Shown: positions 8,554 to 17,550, numbered from the stretch's first letter. The stretch: 64,000 bases of DNA from Bacteroidota bacterium (GCA_016183805.1 JACPDX010000005.1:1-64000), one strand, 5' to 3'. Notes: generated by a model not told the origin, from the sequence alone. Made by a program: numbers and translations.

Positions 8554-8832
8554 TTTAAAATTTTAGGGCGATCCACTGCAAAAATTATTTAAGCGCGCAA
8601 CAGTTTTTCGCTGTGTTTAACAATGTAAAATTAAATATGATTTGTTTCTTTAATATATTGATATACAGATATTTATACTCACTAGTTAGTGACTAAATAT
8701 AGATAAATGAATGTACCCCTCGTGGTGATTGAGGGTGTCGAAAAAATAAAAACACGAAATGAGACCGCTCACCAGTTAGTGATGGTCAAAATGGTGAATT
8801 AGTGAATGAACTTATGGTGGATTTGATGTAAG
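8554..8832. promoter_or_regulatory. Intergenic region with repeated operator-like sites
   Basis: 279 bp upstream of the ParB-like/methyltransferase operon. A near-palindromic 15-mer, CTCAC(T/C)AGTTAGTGA, occurs at 8678-8692 and 8768-8782, exactly 90 bp apart, with a weaker third match (GAATTAGTGAA) near 8797. These look like binding sites for a dimeric repressor, possibly one encoded nearby. No gene is seen here. The function is inferred. Confidence 0.45.
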
Positions 8833-9510
8833 TTATTCGTTGGTGAATACCATTGCTACTTCTCCTAAAAATTGCTTTTTAGCAGGCGTTATGGGGGTTA
8901 CTTCATTATTGATTTGAATACTCTTTGGTATAAATCTTTTTCCTTCACTATTAAGAAAACTGTTGGCCGCCTTTTCAAATATCCATGTATTTGAATAGAA
9001 CACCGTATTTTTCTCGCCTCTTCCTTTTAGTGTACAGTTATACTTTTTCTTTGATTCTGATGTTTGTTCAGTAAAGTCTTTCCCTGATAGTTTACAAACC
9101 AAGTATTTTAGTTCTTTTCTCGTCCCTAACCATCTCACCTGACGATTCAACGGTTCTTCAATAGTGAAGATCGTATGGTAATCCTTTTTTTTTCCTTCTA
9201 TTAAACCTTCTTTGGTTAGTTTACGATATGATTTAAGTATAATATCCTCAAACATAGCCTCATTAATACCCTTAGTGCTTAGTACCAACTTATAAGTTAA
9301 GGTTGTATCCAGATCAACCTTTTCCAATTGAGGTTTTAATACTGAATTAAGGTAATTTGTTTTCCCACTTTTTGTCTTTTTCGATTTAGTGGATTCTATT
9401 AACTTATTTCCAAAATCGTTTATCAATTTATTCCATGAATCTTCCAATGATTCGGAAATCATATCTGCATCTATACTAATGGAAAAATTTATGATTACTT
9501 TATTTCCCAT
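8833..9510 (-). CDS. Unknown protein, possibly replication-related by position
   Basis: 225 residues, soluble, Lys-rich, no recognised family. The N-terminus reads VIINFSISIDADMISESLED and a Lys/Ser-rich stretch (STKSKKTKSGKTN) lies near residue 45. Its middle section (IILKSYRKLTKEGLIEGKKK, about 117-136) has the look of a winged-helix segment. The start overlaps the stop of the upstream gene by 1 bp, so they form a pair. They are divergent from the polymerase-like gene across a 460-bp spacer, which makes a part in the same module plausible. Confidence 0.5.
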   Translation of the reverse strand: MGNKVIINFSISIDADMISESLEDSWNKLINDFGNKLIESTKSKKTKSGKTNYLNSVLKPQLEKVDLDTTLTYKLVLSTKGINEAMFEDIILKSYRKLTKEGLIEGKKKDYHTIFTIEEPLNRQVRWLGTRKELKYLVCKLSGKDFTEQTSESKKKYNCTLKGRGEKNTVFYSNTWIFEKAANSFLNSEGKRFIPKSIQINNEVTPITPAKKQFLGEVAMVFTNE

Positions 9511-10133
9511 CAGCCCTGATTTTCGATCTGTGTTCTTAATTCATGTAGCAACCCTTTTATGGCTAGCACCTTCGCCGTAGGTTCGAAATGCTCGAATACC
9601 ACTAGGTTGTAATCCTCCTTGTTCAGCTTCTTAACCACCTTATGAATCTCGTCCAGTTCCTTATTGGTTTTCAGCGACAACACCTCAAATATAACAGGTT
9701 CTGCTTCCCTGGCTCTGAATTCGTTGGAAAAAATACTTACCAACCCTGTGATGATCTGCATAGTGGTCTTATCCTCTTTATTGGATTTTTCTACAAGTGA
9801 CTGAAACGAATCTTTATATTGCTTCAGGTACTTCTTGGATGCTGGTTTCAGATCGTGCATGATCTGAACTGCTTCTATATAAGCTCTGAATGCCGTCAGT
9901 AATGAACCTTTTGAGTTATCACTTTTCTTCGAGAATTTAGGCACACCTTTGAGACGTTCCATTTCTTTTCTCAACTTATTTGGGTCTTTTATCCTGTAAA
10001 AATCAGCAAGATCATCATATCCCAACATCCTAACACAAGATCTCAACCTACTGGCATAATCACCAACTACACGGTCAGTCAATGGGCGTTTCTTGAATTT
10101 ATTCTTAATCTGATTCATGGAGTGAATTTCCAT
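9510..10133 (-). CDS. Unknown helical protein
   Basis: 207 residues, predicted mostly helical and strongly basic in the N-terminal half (NQIKNKFKKRPLTDRVVGDY). There is a possible second start at Met6. No motif is recognised. It is the first gene of a two-gene minus-strand unit and overlaps its partner by 1 bp. Its promoter must lie in the 10134-10594 spacer shared with the polymerase-like gene. Codon use and base composition look like the other island genes. Confidence 0.5.
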   Translation of the reverse strand: MEIHSMNQIKNKFKKRPLTDRVVGDYASRLRSCVRMLGYDDLADFYRIKDPNKLRKEMERLKGVPKFSKKSDNSKGSLLTAFRAYIEAVQIMHDLKPASKKYLKQYKDSFQSLVEKSNKEDKTTMQIITGLVSIFSNEFRAREAEPVIFEVLSLKTNKELDEIHKVVKKLNKEDYNLVVFEHFEPTAKVLAIKGLLHELRTQIENQG

Positions 10134-10594
10134 AAATAAAATATTTTATGCAAATTATTTCCGTAGAATCAGCAGAATAGTTATCAACGCCCCATAAAAT
10201 TCCAACAGCCCAATAAGGACGGATGATTTCGGACTTCCGTATCACATCTTTTTTCACAGTGCCTTATACTTTACTATTTGGAATATCCGGGCTGGTTTAA
10301 TGTGCCCTAAACGGCTTTAAATTCAGTTTTTAGGGGATTTTGATAGTTAACGTCCCCTGTTTTGTTCATTTCCAGTTTTAAAGAATCCTATTGGAAATCT
10401 TTTTGGAACAGTTTTGATCATCAGGTGTAGAATGTTCTGAACTGAGGGATTTCAGGTGGTTTAGGTTAGAATTGAAAAGAGAGGGTTCAAGTGCTGTGAA
10501 AATATCCTTATATAAATTACCTTAAAAAAAAGGGGTTCCTCCCCCTCTCTTATCCATAATGTTGCACACTTACTCACTATTAAACTATAAAAAA
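10134..10594. promoter_or_regulatory. Divergent spacer with inverted repeats; candidate origin/regulatory region
   Basis: About 460 bp between the divergent 9510-10133 and polymerase-like genes, with no gene seen. It holds several G/C-run inverted repeats in otherwise AT-rich DNA: AGGGGA...TCCCCT (about 10331-10358), TTTCCA...TGGAAA (about 10371-10399) and AAGGGG...CCCCCT near 10530-10547. Such a region next to a polymerase-like gene could be an origin or an operator region. This is inference only. Confidence 0.35.
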
Positions 10595-11956
10595 ATGAAA
10601 AAACAAAGACTAAAATGTATGGTTCCACTGAATGTGGAAGACCTGAATGAGATTTTTGACAACAACCATAGAAATGCCGATAAAGCAAGGGTGATTCTAC
10701 AGTACCTTTTCTTTATGAAAATGAGAATGAAAAAGGACAAAAATTTCGCTTCTGGAATTAAAAGAACCAGTAGATACGTTCCGGTTAATTCACGATCGTT
10801 AAAGAAAATGGTAAGAAATTATTCCGAGATCATCAGGACGCTGTTGGAACATAACATCATTGAATACAAATTAAATGATAGGGGTGGTAAATCTTACATG
10901 CCTACAAAATGCACGATGCTTTACCGGATTAAAAATCCTGTTACAGACCCCAAGACCAATCGAAAATACAGGGTGGAATACATCACGCACCCGGATATAA
11001 TTAAATCGGTTGAACTGTATTATTATGGTAAGTATGACCGACAGGTACAACAACTCATAGGAAAATATGATTGGTTGTCACCCACGGTCGAATTCATCGA
11101 CCAGCTATACTTGGATGTTACTCCTGAACAAATTACCGGTATTGAAAGCGACAAGGAACTTAACCAAGACTATTTATTGGGCTTTGCCAATCAATTCAAC
11201 AATCGATTGAGAAGGTTCATCAATAGAGACAATTACAGTTCAAGGCTACATTCACACCTAAGTAATATGCCAAGTGTGCTTCGACCATTTTTGAAGTTGA
11301 AGAAAGACGACAGTCCGTTGGTACTGATTGATGTCAAATCTGCTCAACCTTTCCTTTTGAGTTGTGCATTTTACCATCCTAATATTCTTAAAATAGTGGA
11401 TGAATTCAACCCCATCCTACCAATTATCAGGAAGTACCAACACACACCGGGTGTACGATTATTTTATGAAGACTGTATAGCCGGTACCTTCTATTCAGGA
11501 TTAATGAAAGCTTCAGGTATGACTAAAGCTAATCTGAAACAAAAATTATTTGAACACATTTTTTATTCATCCTATTATCCATATAAAGACGATGAAGAAA
11601 AAGGTACTGAACGGTGGAAGATACACCAACTGTTTTGTGGTAGGTACAGGGACGTATTAAGGCTACTGAACCAGTTGAAACAAACTCGAAAATCTACTTT
11701 ACCGTTCGTTGCCGGGTTGACAAAAATGTACTGTGTTCCCAATATATTAGCTGCCAGATTGGAAAGCACCATATTCATTGACGGTATTACACGTCAATGT
11801 GCCGAAGAAGACATACCTGTCGCGACCATACATGATGCCTGGGTTCTCAATGAAGCAGACCAGAGTAGGTTTATGGAAGTGTTTTTGAACGAGTTTAAAT
11901 TACTTACGGTGAATCCTCCGCAGGTTGAAGTTACACAATTAGTAGTGCAACATTAA
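10595..11956 (+). CDS. Right-hand polymerase-like protein (PolA / single-subunit RNA polymerase superfamily pattern)
   Basis: 453 residues from the ATG at 10595, preferred over 10559 because it follows AAACTATAAAAAA. The N-terminal 110 residues are basic and helical with a winged-helix-like segment (NSRSLKKMVRNYSEIIRTLL). The C-terminal half has three blocks in the order expected of family A polymerases. Motif A-like: VLIDVKSAQPFLLSC (Asp246). Motif B-like: NLKQKLFEHIFYSSYY (Lys315/317, Tyr324). Motif C-like: VATIHDAWVL (His413-Asp414, compare HDE in PolA and HDS in T7 RNA polymerase). AARLESTIF precedes motif C, where PolA has a conserved helix. It lacks exonuclease domains and is far shorter than PolA. 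Probably the island's replication protein. The family is inferred from motif order only. Confidence 0.55.
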   Translation: MKKQRLKCMVPLNVEDLNEIFDNNHRNADKARVILQYLFFMKMRMKKDKNFASGIKRTSRYVPVNSRSLKKMVRNYSEIIRTLLEHNIIEYKLNDRGGKSYMPTKCTMLYRIKNPVTDPKTNRKYRVEYITHPDIIKSVELYYYGKYDRQVQQLIGKYDWLSPTVEFIDQLYLDVTPEQITGIESDKELNQDYLLGFANQFNNRLRRFINRDNYSSRLHSHLSNMPSVLRPFLKLKKDDSPLVLIDVKSAQPFLLSCAFYHPNILKIVDEFNPILPIIRKYQHTPGVRLFYEDCIAGTFYSGLMKASGMTKANLKQKLFEHIFYSSYYPYKDDEEKGTERWKIHQLFCGRYRDVLRLLNQLKQTRKSTLPFVAGLTKMYCVPNILAARLESTIFIDGITRQCAEEDIPVATIHDAWVLNEADQSRFMEVFLNEFKLLTVNPPQVEVTQLVVQH

Positions 11957-12022
11957 TATAGGTACACATAATGGAAGTTTTTGATGTTTATTTAAACTAT
12001 CATTAACATCTTTTCAACACCT

Positions 12023-13237
12023 CTATTTTGAGCCGAATAATTGATCCATTATCTTCTTTTGACTTAAAGTAAAATTTGGAAAGTAGCAATCATAAGCCCA
12101 TTTATATTCTACTGATTCAGGGCTGTACTTGGAAGAGAAAATAAACCATTCATTTTGTATAGAATCGGTAATCTGTGTTTGTATTGCCGACCCTGTTTTC
12201 ATAGATTTATCTGATTTGTCGTAAGCTGCGACAAATGATTTAAACAACGATAGCCCAAGATTAGTGCAATAATTTGAATCTAATTGAGTAAAGCTAACAA
12301 CTTTAATAGGTGATTTTTTTATTTTACTTGGTGCTACTTCTTCTGAGGGAGTTGTAGATTTTAACTTTATTGTATCCTCGATGTTTGTCATTGGTTGTGC
12401 TACTATCTTCTGTTCTTTATTAGTTCTTCCGGAATTAAAATTCCATACAACAACTACTATTAATGACAGTAGAATAAATAAACTTATAAAATAAATTGAT
12501 GCTATAGATTTTTTTTTAGTCTCAATGGCTTCAACTATATTTGATACAGAGTGGTATCTATCATTTGGTTCTATTGCTAAGCATTTTTGTATGATGGGTA
12601 GCCAAATAGACTTATCTATTTCTTGTTCATTAGAAAATAGAAACTCAATTACCTTCCCAATCGAATAGATGTCATTAGTTGTGTTGTATTTATTTTCTGA
12701 TTGTTCGGGTGGCATAAATGTTTTTGTACCACCAATAACATTAATATCACCATCTGAAACTGCGTGACCAAAATCAATAAGTTTTAAATTCTTACCCCTA
12801 AAAGTAATTAGTAGGTTGTCAGGTTTTATATCTAAATGATAGATTTGTTTTGAATGTAGGTATTCAATTACACCACACAATTGTATAACAATATTTTTTT
12901 TAGCATCAACCGATAGAGAAATGGCTTGTTTATTAATTACCTCAGTTATAGATGCCCCATCGATAAATTCTAATAAAATAAATTGACCATCGTCATCGAT
13001 GCCATATTTTAAGTATCTAACAATATTTGGATGATCCAATTGAAAACCAATTGCAAATTCTCTATTCAGCGATTCAATATACTGTGGTGATTGGGTATTT
13101 TCTTTTTTATGTCTTTTAAGAACATGAAATTTGTTGTGAATCATAATACGATATAATTCACATGTTCCACCATGACCTATCAATACAGGGCTAGATGGAG
13201 ATTCAGATTTATTTGATGTAAATTCAGAAGGTTGCAC
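12023..13237 (-). CDS. Membrane Ser/Thr protein kinase (Hanks type)
   Basis: 404 residues. Cytoplasmic kinase domain (about 15-240): Gly loop GHGGTCE (21-27), ATP-binding Lys41, catalytic loop HLDIKPDN (134-141, HLD in place of HRD, Asp136 present), IDFGHA (DFG, 155-157), MPPEQ (APE equivalent, 176-179). One transmembrane helix (about 247-266, FISLFILLSLIVVVVW) leads to a 140-residue outer domain that I do not recognise. All key catalytic residues are present, so it should be active. It begins 9 bp after the stop of a DNA-binding protein gene, so the two probably form an operon. No PASTA repeats, so the sensed signal is unknown. Confidence 0.9.
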   Translation of the reverse strand: MQPSEFTSNKSESPSSPVLIGHGGTCELYRIMIHNKFHVLKRHKKENTQSPQYIESLNREFAIGFQLDHPNIVRYLKYGIDDDGQFILLEFIDGASITEVINKQAISLSVDAKKNIVIQLCGVIEYLHSKQIYHLDIKPDNLLITFRGKNLKLIDFGHAVSDGDINVIGGTKTFMPPEQSENKYNTTNDIYSIGKVIEFLFSNEQEIDKSIWLPIIQKCLAIEPNDRYHSVSNIVEAIETKKKSIASIYFISLFILLSLIVVVVWNFNSGRTNKEQKIVAQPMTNIEDTIKLKSTTPSEEVAPSKIKKSPIKVVSFTQLDSNYCTNLGLSLFKSFVAAYDKSDKSMKTGSAIQTQITDSIQNEWFIFSSKYSPESVEYKWAYDCYFPNFTLSQKKIMDQLFGSK

Positions 13238-13246
13238 AAGGCAAAT

Positions 13247-13852
13247 TTAGCCTAAATCTTTTAGCTTTTCTATCGAGGTAATACCAGAAATTTTACCGGC
13301 AATGTATTGCCCCATACTTTTATCTTTTCTAATAACATCTTTAATAAATAAAGGATAAGAAAGCACAATTTGATTGAATTTAATTAAATCTTTTTGTTGC
13401 AATTTAGAGTTTAAGGATTGCATTACTTCAAAAGTAGAGTTATTCAAATATTTAACGATAACTTCTCTATCGGGTTTGTAGGTGAATTTAATTTGTTGGT
13501 TTTTCTTCATCTCATTAATAGAAAGTTCTTCAATTCTACTAAATTCTGAATAAGTTGTATTGTCAAATTCTTTAATTAAATCTTCAAAAGAAGGGTGTCC
13601 CAAATAATCAGCAATTACATCCATCGTGTACATTCTTGGCTCTTGTACACCTTTTACAAAGCCCAACAATCGCTTAATGGTTGACCCACTAACTGTATGC
13701 CCCGTTTTGCAAGATATATCGCGTGCCAACACCTCACAATCTTTTGAATACCTGATTGTTTGCCCAAACTGTTCTTCTATCTTTTCTTTTATTACGCTTG
13801 AAATCATAATGATATTGTCAACTGCACAAATGTAGTCATCAAATATATTCAT
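13247..13852 (-). CDS. HTH-type DNA-binding protein partnered with the kinase
   Basis: 201 residues. Residues about 30-95 match a DNA-binding N-terminal domain frequent in Bacteroidota: CEVLARDISCKTG, then SGSTIKRLLGFVK, PRMYTMDVIADYLGHPSFEDL. The C-terminal 100 residues are unrecognised. Start alternatives are 13852 and 13807 (Met16). Upstream lies an array of TGAAC motifs that may be its operator. Genes with this domain in front of kinases or surface proteins are usually regulators; as first gene of the pair it probably controls kinase expression or is its substrate. Confidence 0.65.
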   Translation of the reverse strand: MNIFDDYICAVDNIIMISSVIKEKIEEQFGQTIRYSKDCEVLARDISCKTGHTVSGSTIKRLLGFVKGVQEPRMYTMDVIADYLGHPSFEDLIKEFDNTTYSEFSRIEELSINEMKKNQQIKFTYKPDREVIVKYLNNSTFEVMQSLNSKLQQKDLIKFNQIVLSYPLFIKDVIRKDKSMGQYIAGKISGITSIEKLKDLG

Positions 13853-13861
13853 TTGGCGTAA

Positions 13862-13920
13862 TGAACTAAATGAATGAACTTATTGAAATGAATGATATGA
13901 ACGATAAGAACGATTTGAAC
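13862..13920. repeat. Array of TGAAC motifs upstream of the HTH gene
   Basis: TGAAC occurs at 13862, 13875, 13898 and 13916 with AGAAC at 13907. The last three units are spaced 9 bp and share GAACGAT. All point the same way. The array lies just upstream of the HTH/kinase pair in the divergent spacer, so it could be an operator cluster bound by the HTH protein. The repeat is direct; the role is inferred. Confidence 0.4.
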
Positions 13921-14024
13921 TAATAGATTGTAGTGAAATAAAGCTATGTTTGAACAACTTAATTAACTTAATACTCAATTCCGAAAAGTCAAATGAGTAG
14001 GAAAAAAATTAATACAAAAATAAG

Positions 14025-14165
14025 ATGAAAAAATTATTTGTAAATCTCAAATTGGTTGTATCAAGAATGATGGTATGCACAAAATGTGGAAATACCACTG
14101 GTAATTCAAATCCAAATCCGACCCCTTGCAAAATGGGTGGTAAATGTGTTTGGGTTAAAGCATAG
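14025..14165 (+). CDS. Cys-rich microprotein (zinc-ribbon-like)
   Basis: 46 residues after an A-rich leader (AATACAAAAATAAG). Four Cys are visible, in the patterns VCTKCG (Cys18, Cys21), PCKMGG (Cys35) and KCVW (Cys41), which could bind one zinc. The N-terminal 17 residues are basic and hydrophobic (MKKLFVNLKLVVSRMM). It ends 9 bp before the next gene, so it probably leads that operon. Microproteins of this shape occur in Bacteroidota, but I cannot name a family. Confidence 0.5.
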   Translation: MKKLFVNLKLVVSRMMVCTKCGNTTGNSNPNPTPCKMGGKCVWVKA

Positions 14166-14174
14166 TTCTTCAAT

Positions 14175-14414
14175 ATGAAACACACACAGATGACTTTTGT
14201 TTTTTATAAATGGGTTTCGTTAGTTATAGCAATTATTGCATTTGCTTTACGAATTTATCATGGGAAATTTTATGAGCACCATTCTGTAAATACTATTACT
14301 GGAGAAACTAGAATGGATGGATCCGTCTTTGGCTACATCATGGCAGCTATTGGTATATTATCAATTATTGCCTTTGCTATATTTACTCAACTGTCAAAAA
14401 GAAAAAAAATATGA
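14175..14414 (+). CDS. Small membrane protein
   Basis: 79 residues with two predicted transmembrane helices (about 13-28, VSLVIAIIAFALRIYH, and 54-72, IMAAIGILSIIAFAIF) joined by a polar loop and closed by a basic tail (QLSKRKKI). No family recognised. It overlaps the start of the delta-60 repeat gene by 4 bp (ATGA), so the two are coupled. Confidence 0.55.
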   Translation: MKHTQMTFVFYKWVSLVIAIIAFALRIYHGKFYEHHSVNTITGETRMDGSVFGYIMAAIGILSIIAFAIFTQLSKRKKI

Positions 14415-15793
14415 AAAAAATTACAACAATGTTAGCGATGATCCTGATGGTTACGCTGACGCAAGCACAAATCGGGGCTAATGACCCAACTTTTAATCCT
14501 AGCGGAACTGGTGTAGGTGCATCATATAATATTGTATATACGAGTGCAATTCAAAGTGATGGAAAAATTATTATCGGTGGTGATTTCACTTCATACAATG
14601 GGACGAGCAGAAACTGTATTGCACGTCTTAATACTGATGGAACACTTGATGCTTTTTTTAACCCAGGTACAGGAGCTCAGGGTAATGTATATACAATTAG
14701 TATCCAAAGTGACGGGAAAATTATTATCGGCGGAGGTTTCACATATTATAATGGAACATCACGAAACCGTATCGCCCGTCTAAACACGGATGGAACACTC
14801 GATACCACATTTGATCCAGGAACGGGTATAGGAACAGGTATTAATAGTATACGTACAGTTAAAATTCAAAGTGATGGGAAAATTATTATAGGTGGTGATT
14901 TCAATGTATATAATGGAACGCTCAGACAGCGTATTGCCCGTCTAAACACGGATGGAACACTCGATAATACATTTTATATCGGTATAAATTTATTCATGTC
15001 AAGTACTTCTGTAATATATTCGAGTGCAATCCAAAACGATGGCAAAATTATAATTGGCGGAGCTTTCAATCTCTCCACTAGTAATGGAACGACCGTAAGA
15101 ACAAATATTGCTCGACTAAACACAGATGGAACACTTGATAATACATTTCTACCATACATAACTAATATTGTACGTACCGTTACAATACAAAGTGATAGTA
15201 AAATTATTGTAGGTGGTGATTTCACAAATATAGCAAAGTATATTGCTCGACTAAACACAGATGGGACACTTGATAATACATTTGTCACTACTGGTACGGG
15301 ATTAGGTAGTACATTATCTGATGTAATATATACGAGTGTAATTCAAAGCGACGGTAAAATTATTATCGGCGGGACTTTCACATATTATAATGTAACAATA
15401 CGAAACCGTATTGTTCGTTTGAATACTAATGGAACACTCGATTCGACATTTGATCCAGGAACGGGTGCAAATAACACTGTATATACAAGTGCAATACAAA
15501 GTGATGGAAAAATCATCATTGGTGGTAGTTTTACCAATTATGATGGAACAGCACGAGGCAAAGTTGCTCGTATAAACATATCTGGAGTTGTTAGTATAAA
15601 AGAAACAGTTAAAGATAAGGTAGATCATGTTACAGTTACTGGTGACAAATTCAAATCCGATACTGATTGGACGATGTATGATATTTCTGGTAGAACTATA
15701 ATGAATGGTGGACCGGGAACCTATTCGTTAAAGAATACCGGACTGTACATTATTTCTACAAAGTACGGTGCACAGAAATATTTTAAAAATTAA
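14411..15793 (+). CDS. Exported delta-60 (DUF5122) repeat beta-propeller protein
   Basis: 460 residues with a signal peptide (MKKITTMLAMILMVTLTQAQ). Seven delta-60 repeats follow, each with the core QSDGKIIIGGDFT.YNG, IARLNTDGTLD and TF.PGTG, expected to form a beta-propeller. The C-terminal 60 residues (DWTMYDISGRTIMNGG, then GLYIISTKYGAQKYFKN) look like a T9SS type A sorting tail. Probably displayed on the surface or secreted. The start overlaps the stop of the small membrane protein gene. The repeated DNA makes long open frames on the opposite strand, which are not genes. Confidence 0.85.
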   Translation: MKKITTMLAMILMVTLTQAQIGANDPTFNPSGTGVGASYNIVYTSAIQSDGKIIIGGDFTSYNGTSRNCIARLNTDGTLDAFFNPGTGAQGNVYTISIQSDGKIIIGGGFTYYNGTSRNRIARLNTDGTLDTTFDPGTGIGTGINSIRTVKIQSDGKIIIGGDFNVYNGTLRQRIARLNTDGTLDNTFYIGINLFMSSTSVIYSSAIQNDGKIIIGGAFNLSTSNGTTVRTNIARLNTDGTLDNTFLPYITNIVRTVTIQSDSKIIVGGDFTNIAKYIARLNTDGTLDNTFVTTGTGLGSTLSDVIYTSVIQSDGKIIIGGTFTYYNVTIRNRIVRLNTNGTLDSTFDPGTGANNTVYTSAIQSDGKIIIGGSFTNYDGTARGKVARINISGVVSIKETVKDKVDHVTVTGDKFKSDTDWTMYDISGRTIMNGGPGTYSLKNTGLYIISTKYGAQKYFKN

Positions 15794-15861
15794 AAATTAC
15801 AAACACAGCTTGATAATACAGCAGAGGATATGAATTAGTAAAAAACTTTAAAACATTTAAA

Positions 15862-17550
15862 ATGAAAAAAATATTAACGATTCTCATTATCAGCTTATTG
15901 ACTTTAAATCTATCTTCTCAAACAGTTAAGAAAGAATATTATGATTATAGACAAACCCAACTTATGGCTCAGTTTCAAGTTAACTCTGTTGGTGAAAAAC
16001 ATGGTTGGTTTAAGGGCTATGACAAGCAGGGGGTACTAATTGCTGAATATAATTTTAAAAATAATCTTTGGGAAGGTTTAAATAAAGAATATTCCACTTT
16101 GTCTGGAAGTAGACAATTAACCAAAAGTGAAACATATAAAGCTGGTGTTCTAAACGGACCAGCAATTTATTATATGGATGGAAATGTGGTAGAACGTAAA
16201 GGAAATTATATTAATGGAGAAAAGGATGGAAAATGGTATAGAATTTATTCCTATAGCTATGATGATATAAAAAGATTCCATGAGATAGATGGAAAACTTA
16301 AAGATTTTGTGAGTTCTGAAAACATCTACAGTATGGGAAAAGTTGTGAATCCTGAAAGTGGAGAAGTAAGAGAATATTTTTATCCAAGTAAGATATTAAG
16401 ATCAATACTTAATTATAAAGAGTCCTTAAAATTTGGTAAGAACATTTGGTATTATCCGACAGGAGCTATAGAAACTGAGGAACTGTTTGAAGAAAAAGGA
16501 CATCTTGTGTATTCAAAAACTTATTATATAAATGGTAATTTAAAAGAATCGAGAACGTTTGTTAATAATGAAGAGGTATATGAAGGGTATAATAAAGATG
16601 GCACACCTACTCGTGCAATGGAAAATATTCAATTAAAAAAGCAAGAGGAAATAAAGGCGAAAGAAGATGCTATTAAAGCAAAAATAAAAGTAGAAAAAAT
16701 AAACCGTGCAGACAGTTTGTTGTATAAAGGCTATTTTGACGAAGCAATTAAATTGTATAAAGAAGTGAATGTTAATACTAGTGAACTAGAAAAGTTTGAG
16801 AGTTTCAGTAATGAATATGGCACAGAAAAAATTTCATTTGAATCATTTGAAAGACAATACAATGCAATGAAAATGGATTTAATGTCTAAAAATCAATATG
16901 GATACTGTAAATGGATTTATTCTGATTTAGAGGCTTATTATTTAAAAGGACTTAATAGGGCGAATGAAATTATGTTGGCAGGTTATTATGATGAGGCGAT
17001 TATTGCTTATACTCGTACTGGTGTTTCTACTGAAATATTAAAGAAATTTGATGAAAATTATCAGTCATACAAAAAGCAAAAAACAACAATATATGAACTG
17101 CAAAATGAGTATAATTGTTGTATAAGGCCTTATTTTAAACAATTAGAATTCCAGCGTAATTATTGTGATAACGTATTAAAGAAAGAAAAGGGAGAAATTG
17201 AGGATATTGGATCATTTAATGACAATATTAAAAAATATTTTAATTCTTTAGACACTATTCTTACATTAACAAAACCTTCAATATTAGTAGATGCAAATGG
17301 TAAAGCAATTATGAAAACAACATATCCTAATGGCAAAGATGTATATCTAAAGACCAAATTGGTATTAGATCAATATGCCAAAGATTATGTGTTTTCAAAA
17401 GAACCAGTAGAAAAAGAAGGTTTTGAATTGAAAATGAAGAACTTAATTGAATTATTGAGTAAAATACCAGAAAGTGAATGGAAGGATTTAAACAAACAAC
17501 TTAAAAAAGTTGACGACCCTGAGCAAATAAAAGCCATTTTAAAAATTTAA
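15862..17550 (+). CDS. Exported MORN/YwqK-type repeat protein
   Basis: 562 residues with a signal peptide (MKKILTILIISLLTLNLSSQ). The first 230 residues hold MORN-like YwqK repeats: GEKHGWFKGYDKQGVLIAEY, NNLWEGLNKEY, NGEKDGKWY and YYINGNLKESRTF. A Lys/Glu-rich coiled coil (about 250-275) leads to a helical region with two TPR-like units (ADSLLYKGYFDEAIKLYKE and ANEIMLAGYYDEAIIAYTR). The YwqK name in databases (antitoxin) comes from a loose homology and is not supported here. Followed after 10 bp by another exported protein, so an operon is likely. Confidence 0.75.
   Translation: MKKILTILIISLLTLNLSSQTVKKEYYDYRQTQLMAQFQVNSVGEKHGWFKGYDKQGVLIAEYNFKNNLWEGLNKEYSTLSGSRQLTKSETYKAGVLNGPAIYYMDGNVVERKGNYINGEKDGKWYRIYSYSYDDIKRFHEIDGKLKDFVSSENIYSMGKVVNPESGEVREYFYPSKILRSILNYKESLKFGKNIWYYPTGAIETEELFEEKGHLVYSKTYYINGNLKESRTFVNNEEVYEGYNKDGTPTRAMENIQLKKQEEIKAKEDAIKAKIKVEKINRADSLLYKGYFDEAIKLYKEVNVNTSELEKFESFSNEYGTEKISFESFERQYNAMKMDLMSKNQYGYCKWIYSDLEAYYLKGLNRANEIMLAGYYDEAIIAYTRTGVSTEILKKFDENYQSYKKQKTTIYELQNEYNCCIRPYFKQLEFQRNYCDNVLKKEKGEIEDIGSFNDNIKKYFNSLDTILTLTKPSILVDANGKAIMKTTYPNGKDVYLKTKLVLDQYAKDYVFSKEPVEKEGFELKMKNLIELLSKIPESEWKDLNKQLKKVDDPEQIKAILKI

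Noticed and set aside
14517..15628. Open frames on other frames and the opposite strand of the delta-60 repeat gene
   Set aside because: They mirror the repeat period of the real gene and have no signals of their own.
14411..15793. CRISPR-like regular repeats
   Set aside because: Repeats are in-frame protein repeats with varied spacing and no spacer-repeat identity; no cas genes in the window.
15862..17550. YwqK antitoxin of a toxin-antitoxin pair
   Set aside because: Similarity is only to MORN-type repeats; the protein is exported and there is no toxin-like neighbour.
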